Assembly: GCA_964524515.1 (NCBI GenBank)
Contig: CAZGEA010000001.1
Coordinates: 62,001-126,000 of the forward strand
DNA from: CAZGEA01 sp964524515
GTDB taxonomy: Bacteria; Patescibacteriota; Microgenomatia; UBA8517
Direction of reading: 5' to 3'
DNA: 64,000 bases
This document shows, piece by piece, positions 59,001 to 64,000 of the stretch. Each line of letters opens with the position of its first letter. Position 1 is the first letter of the stretch. Below the pieces are notes generated by a model. It was not told where the DNA came from and did not search any database. It saw nothing but the letters and a program-made list of their open reading frames with translations. Position numbers and translations under genes: made by a program.

Positions 59001-60691
59001 CCAAACATTTTTTGCCAGATGAAGCAGCAGGAAAATATATATTGGTTTCAACAATAGGCAAAATTATTTATTTCCTAGGCCATTTATTTGCACAATTTGT
59101 ATTATCAGTTTCAAGTGTTGATGTTGGTGCAAAATCAAAAAATGCATCCAAAAATTTTGCAAAATTATTAACTGCAACTTCATTTGCTGCAATATCAGGA
59201 TTTATTGTCTTTGGAATATTTGGTTCATCAACTTTGCCAATTATCTATGGAGCCGAAAGAATTGCTTTAATTGTGCCATATTTAATTCCTTACACACTTG
59301 GGATGGCCGCAATAACGATTTCATATGCATTAATTTCATATAACCAATCTCGCAATCGCCACACGGTGTCGGTTATATGTAGTATTTTTGCATTAATAAT
59401 GATCTGGGCAATATCAGTATCAAATCACACAATTTCATCTGTAGTAAATGCAGTAAGTATTACTGCAATTTTATTCACAGCAACTTTATTACTTACAAAT
59501 ATTATTCAAGATATTAATGCTTTAATTACTCCAAAAGATAAAATTAAAAAAGGGTTAAATATTTTAGTATTAAATTGGAGAGACACGTCTCACAAATGGG
59601 CTGGTGGAGCTGAAGTCTTTGTAGATGAAACAATCAAAGTCTGGCTATCACAAGGCCACAATGTCACACTATTTTGTGGTAATGACGGATCACAACTAAT
59701 AAGAGAAAAGCATAAAAACTATCAAGTTATAAGACGCGGCGGTTTACATTCAAGTTTTATATGGGCATTTATTTATTATATGTTGGAATTCAGAGGCAAA
59801 TTTGACCTAGTTGTAGAAAGTGATAGTGCACTGCCTTTCTTTACACCTATTTATTCTCGCGCACCAAAGTTACTAATTATTTACCATGTTCATCAAGAGG
59901 TATTTGCAAATTACTTATCAAAAAGTAAAGCTAAATTCGCAAGATTTCTTGAAAGAAGATTAATCCCATTATTTTATAGAGGAATAAATATAGTGGCCAT
60001 TTCTGAATCAACTAAAAATGATTTAGTTAATAAATTAGGTATTAACGAAAGACAAATAGTCATTGTTAATCCAGGCATTAAAAGTGAAGATTACAAAAAA
60101 AGTAAAAAAACAAAATATCCAAGTTTCAGTTATGTTGGTAGATTGCAGCATTATAAAAATATTGATGTATTAATTAATGCTTTCGCAATGGTTAAGGCAA
60201 AATACTCAAATGCAAAATTATCAATTGCAGGGCATGGTGAGTCAAGAGATCTACTTGAAAAACATGTTAATCAATTAGGTTTAAACGATTCAGTGAAATT
60301 TTTAGGAAAAGTCACAGAAGAGAAAAAAATTAAATTACTTGGCCAAAGTTGGGCAGCAGTTCAACCATCTTCTTTTGAAGGCTGGGGAATAACAGTTATC
60401 GAAGCAAATGCCACAGGCACTCCAGTTATTGCCTCAAATATCAGCGGACTCAAAGATTCTGTTGTTGATGAAATTACTGGTTATTTGGTCGAAACAAAAA
60501 ATATCAAAGCTTTTGCTCATGCAATGGAGAAAATAATTAAACACCAAAAGACAAGACAAAAATTAAGTGCAAATGCACTAAATTGGGCATCAAGATTCAG
60601 CTGGGAACGTACTGCAAATTTAATTCTATTAGAATCTGGTCATGTAAATAAAATAACAGTTGCAAACGATAGTAATGTATTTGAAATATAA
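56072..60691 (+). CDS. Four-domain glycan fusion: GT2 - GT2 - Wzx-type flippase - GT4
   Basis: A 1,539-residue membrane protein that joins what are normally separate proteins. Residues 1-240 form a DPM1-like GT2 domain (LDIIIPVKNEEKSIKEL, MIDGDLQYPPEA with the DxD near 92). Two membrane helices follow (272-316). Residues 340-720 form a processive-type GT2 (YTILCPLYKESEVLPD, VVYDAEDKPDPDQ, TEDCDLGIRLFRRG, QRSRWIKG) with several helices. Residues 745-1150 are a twelve-helix MATE/Wzx-like polysaccharide flippase. Residues 1160-1539 are a cytoplasmic GT4 domain (WAGGAEVFVDE, SSFEGWGITVIEA). Predicted role: build a lipid-linked glycan and move it across the membrane in one polypeptide. No frameshift interrupts it. 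Confidence 0.9.
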   Translation: MNKLDIIIPVKNEEKSIKELAFRIQKSLSRANISYSMIFVDDHSTDATESEIRKLINIYPVTYHLKRGKPGKATSIIEGSALGDAPFVAMIDGDLQYPPEALPELYKIAQENGIAIADRKKKKTSALRQFISNINKKIFAQGLLGIKADVQSGLKVFSREILTHLDINSITPWTFDIALLATGKDLGFTIGSFPIEFAEREFGFSKINVSRASMEIGMQAVKHKFRAKKIYNIRPVDKSKINSGVAYKGKRFTTHTHLDHSETALVTFTDSQKVFFASVISIIIAGLVIAPFATLTTILALITFIYFTDVIFTLSVLVKSLNFPPELVETKESIDALNDKNLPVYTILCPLYKESEVLPDFIESMQELNWPKDKLEVLLLLEENDKETIDVAQKTDLPKYIKIVIVPDSFPKTKPKACNYGLHHATGEYVVVYDAEDKPDPDQLKKAYLAFNRLGAKYFCVQSKLNYFNPKQNLLTRLFTAEYSLWFDITLPGLQSIDSVIPLGGTSNHFRTVNLIEINAWDPFNVTEDCDLGIRLFRRGYKTAIIDSVTYEEANSQVKNWIRQRSRWIKGYFQTYLVHMRNPLELLIAHGPHALLFQLIIGMRITFLLINPFLWVTTIAYFTLRAYVGPAIESLFPPLVFYMASFALVVGNFTYIYNYMIGLAKRGSWELVKFVFLVPIYWVLMSIAAVMALYQLITNPHYWEKTNHGLNKGKKNSEPKKVIAKFFKPENKKFSFDPIKLIVINANKTLTTGSVLVLASIFSNFMNFLVSIILVRYADISAYATISALGSLVGIIQIPFTALSQTITYKSGNLLGKIGIPSKYLLNIEKKKAFIPALMGMIGWLVFSPAASMFLNIPIIIILSITPVWFFGIYNAVNGGYLAGSLKYFHLAVMLAVETSIKALFMAIGLIYKNPTFLYLSIPVSLLATFFLGNLFSKKIKGSDIEVHIPKQNKFFASNLASQLSYAIFLSGDIILAKHFLPDEAAGKYILVSTIGKIIYFLGHLFAQFVLSVSSVDVGAKSKNASKNFAKLLTATSFAAISGFIVFGIFGSSTLPIIYGAERIALIVPYLIPYTLGMAAITISYALISYNQSRNRHTVSVICSIFALIMIWAISVSNHTISSVVNAVSITAILFTATLLLTNIIQDINALITPKDKIKKGLNILVLNWRDTSHKWAGGAEVFVDETIKVWLSQGHNVTLFCGNDGSQLIREKHKNYQVIRRGGLHSSFIWAFIYYMLEFRGKFDLVVESDSALPFFTPIYSRAPKLLIIYHVHQEVFANYLSKSKAKFARFLERRLIPLFYRGINIVAISESTKNDLVNKLGINERQIVIVNPGIKSEDYKKSKKTKYPSFSYVGRLQHYKNIDVLINAFAMVKAKYSNAKLSIAGHGESRDLLEKHVNQLGLNDSVKFLGKVTEEKKIKLLGQSWAAVQPSSFEGWGITVIEANATGTPVIASNISGLKDSVVDEITGYLVETKNIKAFAHAMEKIIKHQKTRQKLSANALNWASRFSWERTANLILLESGHVNKITVANDSNVFEI

Positions 60692-60694
60692 ATT

Positions 60695-61579
60695 ATGTAT
60701 AAACCTAAAGATATTACTATTGGAATAACAACACGCTTCGGTACCCCAAGTGTAATTAAAACCGTGGAATCAATTAGAAATTGTCAATATGGTTCCAAAG
60801 TTAAAATTATTATTATAAATGGAGGAGGAAAATATTTAAGTAAAGATCAAAAAATACTTGATAAACTTAATGCTAAAGTCTTTAATCAAAAAGATCAGGG
60901 AACTATATCTCAAAAGGTTGAAAAAATAATTAAATTCACCAAAACATCTATCTTGGCAATTACTCAAGATGACATATTGATGAGTAAAAATATAATAATT
61001 GATATAACATCTGCTTTTAATTCTAGTACAAAGAATTCAATGATCATGCCGGAAGCAAAGTTTTTAGATCCAATTAATTCCTTTCAGAAAGCAATTAAAG
61101 TTGGACGGGAAATTGCAGATACTGTTATCCATGAATGGAACAAAGGTGATAATTTCATATCAATGAATGGTCGTTTTATGGCATTTCAGACAAATTATAT
61201 TAAAAAGTTCAGATTACCTGAAAATATTGTAAGTTTTGATACTTTTATGTATTTAGAAAATAAAAGGCTCAATGGAAATGTTGTAAGGATTAATACATCA
61301 TATATAGAACTAAAATCCCCTGTAAATTTTAAAGACCACGCAAAACAAAGCGCCAGATATATGAATACAAAAAATGAGATTCTTGGTTTGTTTCCTGAAT
61401 TAAGCCCAAAATATTTTCAAATTCCAAAAAATATTTTAATCTATTCAACAATAATTCATGCATTATCAAACCCAGTTTATTTTGTTATCTATTCATATAT
61501 AAAAATCATGACTATTATTAATTATGAACACTATCAATCAAGTCCTATTTGGGATATCGATATTACTACAAAATTATGA
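60695..61579 (+). CDS. Family 2-like glycosyltransferase
   Basis: A 294-residue GT-A-fold protein. The start ITIGITTRFGTPSVIKTVES and the metal-site-like ITQDDILMSKN (QDD in place of DxD) fit GT2. A C-terminal hydrophobic segment (IIHALSNPVYFVIYSYI) may bind the membrane. The gene begins three bases after the fusion gene's stop, overlaps the next by four bases, and so belongs to the glycan operon. The sugar donor is unknown. Confidence 0.8.
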   Translation: MYKPKDITIGITTRFGTPSVIKTVESIRNCQYGSKVKIIIINGGGKYLSKDQKILDKLNAKVFNQKDQGTISQKVEKIIKFTKTSILAITQDDILMSKNIIIDITSAFNSSTKNSMIMPEAKFLDPINSFQKAIKVGREIADTVIHEWNKGDNFISMNGRFMAFQTNYIKKFRLPENIVSFDTFMYLENKRLNGNVVRINTSYIELKSPVNFKDHAKQSARYMNTKNEILGLFPELSPKYFQIPKNILIYSTIIHALSNPVYFVIYSYIKIMTIINYEHYQSSPIWDIDITTKL

Positions 61580-63147
61580 TTAATATAATCAAAAAGTATC
61601 TAAGTTCAATAATCATATTTGTTTTATGTATTTTGGTTATGGTTTTGACCATGAAAGGTCATCTTGGAAATCCTGATGAAAATATACTTATTGAAAAGTA
61701 TTGGTCAGAAAATGGCCCTTTTGAATTGTCACCTGATCGAGGTAGGTTTGCCCTCCTTTATTCGATGGTAGAAAATAAATCACTACATTTCTCAATTCCA
61801 ATTGCCAGGTTTGTGGCACCAGATGTAGCTTATTTTAACAATTCTTATGTTTCACTCTTTGCTCCAACATTATCTTTTATTTTGATACCAGGTTATGTTA
61901 TAGGAAAAATTTTAGGAGCCTCTCAAATCGGAACATTCGCAGTCATCTCAATTTTTGCCATTTTGAACGTTTTTCTTATTCGCAAAATTGCCTCTTCGTT
62001 GGGTGCCAAAGATATATATGCAACTTTGGGTGGTTTAATTTTCCTATTTGCAACTCCCGCTTTTGCTTACAGTGTGTCTTTGTATCAGCATCATGTAACA
62101 ACATTTTTAATTTTATTATCGATTTATATACTTTTAAAGTTTAATTCGATAGCCGCAGCAGCGGCCGTTTGGGGGTTAACTGCAATATCAATTTCTCTTG
62201 ATAATCCAAATGCAATATTCATGTTACCAATTGCCCTATATGCCGGTTTTAGGTTAATTGAATTTAGAAAATTAAGAAAAGTATACAAAATTAAATTCAA
62301 AGTCCTAGGTGTATTTGCAGTATTTTTTGCACTATTACCAATAGTTCCGTTTCTAATTTATAACGATATAGTAAACGGATCCCCTCTTCAATTATCTGGA
62401 ACATTGCCTGGTGTTCAGGTAATTTCCCAAAGCGGTGAAGCATTTACTAAAGCAGAAGATGGATCACTAATTCCTTTAAGTGATTCAAAAAGACAAGAAG
62501 AAAATTTGAATAAATCTACATCAGGTTTTTTCAGAGCTAGAAATTTGGTAAATGGCATATATACACAAACCGTAAGTCCAGACAGGGGAACATTATTTTT
62601 TGCCCCTGTTATGCTTTTCGCTTTTATTCCGGTCTATTTTAAATCAAAAATAGGTAAAAATATTAAATCATTAATGATTGCAGTTGCAGGTTTTATTGTT
62701 CTTTTATATTCTCTTTGGGGTGATCCTTGGGGTGGTTGGGCTTTTGGATCAAGATATCTTATACCAGCATATGCAATTGGCGCAATTTTTGTAAGTCTTG
62801 CACTCAAAAAAATATTTTCCAAAAGAATATTTGGTTTGTTGTTTATTGTTATTTTAGCTTTCAGTATTACTGTAAATACTTTGGGAGCAATAACAACAAA
62901 CAGAAATCCTCCAGAAGTTGAGGCAGTTCCACTACAAGAAATTACAAAGCAAATTGAAAACTACAGTTTTGATAGAAACTGGTCATATTTAGTTGGTGGA
63001 AATTCAAAATCAGTATTTTTTGATGAAAGTGCTCATAAATATTTAACTAGCGTTGAATACTTTTTGGTGGTTTTAACAATAGTCGAAACAATAGTTTTAA
63101 TGCCAGCGCTCTACATTTTGATTAATAACAAAGAAAAATCTATATGA
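61576..63147 (+). CDS. Polytopic membrane protein, GT-C glycosyltransferase-like
   Basis: A 523-residue protein with about eleven hydrophobic helices. The first outside loop has acidic residues (HLGNPDENILIEKYW) and later SLYQHHVTTFL, the pattern of ArnT/GT39-like enzymes that use polyprenyl-linked sugars. A large outside loop (about 265-320) precedes the last helices. ATG 61576 overlaps the upstream stop by ATGA, so it is chosen over 61549. Confidence 0.75.
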   Translation: MINIIKKYLSSIIIFVLCILVMVLTMKGHLGNPDENILIEKYWSENGPFELSPDRGRFALLYSMVENKSLHFSIPIARFVAPDVAYFNNSYVSLFAPTLSFILIPGYVIGKILGASQIGTFAVISIFAILNVFLIRKIASSLGAKDIYATLGGLIFLFATPAFAYSVSLYQHHVTTFLILLSIYILLKFNSIAAAAAVWGLTAISISLDNPNAIFMLPIALYAGFRLIEFRKLRKVYKIKFKVLGVFAVFFALLPIVPFLIYNDIVNGSPLQLSGTLPGVQVISQSGEAFTKAEDGSLIPLSDSKRQEENLNKSTSGFFRARNLVNGIYTQTVSPDRGTLFFAPVMLFAFIPVYFKSKIGKNIKSLMIAVAGFIVLLYSLWGDPWGGWAFGSRYLIPAYAIGAIFVSLALKKIFSKRIFGLLFIVILAFSITVNTLGAITTNRNPPEVEAVPLQEITKQIENYSFDRNWSYLVGGNSKSVFFDESAHKYLTSVEYFLVVLTIVETIVLMPALYILINNKEKSI

Positions 63148-64000
63148 AATTTTTTGAACCAACAATAATAATTCCAAGAAATCCAATTAACAGATTTAAT
63201 AAATTTATTAAAAAATACATTGTTGTATTTTTGATAATAATTTTAACTACAATTGCAATAACATCATTTGTTGCCTATTACAAAAACGGCTTAGGATTGG
63301 CATATAATGATGCAAGATCACATTTGGATATTGGACGTCGTGTTGTTGAAGGTCTAAAGCCTGGATTGGCTCAAATAGGATCTGTTTGGCTTCCTCTCCC
63401 CCATTTGCTAATGGTTCCTACAATTTGGAATGATTTTATGTGGCATTCAGGTTTGTCAGGAGCACTCCAATCAATGATCTCATTTGTATTAACAGCAATC
63501 TTGGTTTATTTTTATCTAAAAGCATTAGGTGTAAAGCTTGTTGGAAGGTTAGTAGGTGTTGCAGTCTTTGTTGCAAATATAAATATTCTCTATTTGCAAT
63601 CAACAGCAATGACAGAATTATTACTTATGGCAACTACTCTTGCAGGTTCATATTTTCTTCTAATTTGGTCAAAAAACGACAAGATAATAAATCTAATTTT
63701 AGCTGCATTTTTTATAATGTTATCAACTCTTAATCGATATGATGGTTGGTTCCTGTTTTTAATGTCGGGTGGATTAATAGCTTTAATATCCTTTATTAAA
63801 AAAGGCTACAAAAAGGCAGAAGGAGCATCAATTCTTTTTGCAACTTTGGCTGGAGTTGGAATTTTTCTATGGTTTATTTGGAATGCCTTAATTTTTAAGG
63901 ATCCACTCTACTTTGCTTTCGGTCCATTTTCAGCACATGCACAACAAGCTCAGCTGTCAGATGCTGGTGTTTTGCAGACCAAAGGAAACATAGTTCTTTC
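63144..64000 (+). CDS. GT-C-like membrane glycosyltransferase (3' end outside window)
   Basis: An open frame of 285 codons running off the window. The N-terminus has one helix and then the acidic loop YNDARSHLDIGRRVVEGL, a signature of GT39-type C enzymes in which the Asp is catalytic. It continues with SVWLPLPHLLMVP and NRYDGWFLFLM, both typical of this group. It overlaps the previous gene by ATGA. Likely role: sugar transfer from a polyprenyl carrier to glycan or protein on the outer face. Confidence 0.8.
   Translation, partial: MKFFEPTIIIPRNPINRFNKFIKKYIVVFLIIILTTIAITSFVAYYKNGLGLAYNDARSHLDIGRRVVEGLKPGLAQIGSVWLPLPHLLMVPTIWNDFMWHSGLSGALQSMISFVLTAILVYFYLKALGVKLVGRLVGVAVFVANINILYLQSTAMTELLLMATTLAGSYFLLIWSKNDKIINLILAAFFIMLSTLNRYDGWFLFLMSGGLIALISFIKKGYKKAEGASILFATLAGVGIFLWFIWNALIFKDPLYFAFGPFSAHAQQAQLSDAGVLQTKGNIVL

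Overview
The window looks like a chromosomal segment of a small-genome, AT-rich bacterium of the Candidate Phyla Radiation (Patescibacteria), most likely Microgenomates-like. This placement is inferred from several traits: overall low G+C by eye, tightly packed genes with many 4-base ATGA/GTGA overlaps, a complete type IV pilus locus laid out as pilB-pilT-pilC-pilin-pilD-minor pilins-pilM-N-O, short housekeeping proteins (RF1 without domain 1, 641-residue PheT, 72-residue S16), no visible biosynthetic pathways, and a giant surface protein with Ser-Pro and Thr-Ala linkers. TAA, TAG and TGA all end genes here, so there is no sign of stop-codon reassignment.

Layout. 1-1.1 kb: L31 and a short release factor 1. 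1.1-1.7 kb: a lone gene of unlike base composition with its own promoter, operator-like palindrome, strong ribosome binding site and terminator. 1.7-13.4 kb: mixed housekeeping (DMT transporter, metallo-beta-lactamase-fold protein, DnaB, tRNA-Leu, EF-P, DksA-like zinc finger, pseudouridine synthase, Kef antiporter, YebC) and membrane proteins. 13.4-13.9 kb: the only long gene-free stretch, with palindromes and direct repeats. 13.9-19.1 kb: HAD phosphatase, Xer recombinase, alpha/beta hydrolase, and two diverged copies of a metallopeptidase-like protein. 19.1-33.7 kb: gyrA and gyrB (with a clamp-loader delta-prime-like gene) on the minus strand, separated by about 9.4 kb that holds a HAD protein, Mn-type pyrophosphatase, a 1,912-residue surface protein ending in a kinase-like domain, two small proteins and a second, degenerate kinase-like protein. 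33.7-45.3 kb: type IV pilus locus. 45.3-56 kb: translation, RNA-processing and repair genes (KH protein, S16, RNase III, NusB, L32, RecG, PheST, L20, L35, IF3) and a class A penicillin-binding protein. 56-64 kb: surface-glycan genes, led by one 1,539-residue protein that joins two GT2 domains, a Wzx-type flippase and a GT4 domain.

The genes suggest a cell that invests heavily in its envelope: pili with several minor pilins, a large anchored Cys-rich protein, peptidoglycan synthesis and a compact polysaccharide-building locus. A second theme is gene expression. At least a dozen transcription units have a good -10 box ending only 5-8 bases before the start codon, so their mRNAs are predicted to be leaderless. 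Among the starts I examined, only the major pilin and the foreign-looking gene at 1123-1638 carry strong Shine-Dalgarno sequences.

The strongest candidates for something undescribed are the giant transglutaminase-like/kinase-like surface protein with its neighbouring kinase-like protein inside the gyrase region, the four-domain glycan fusion protein, the metallopeptidase pair, and the leaderless promoter architecture.
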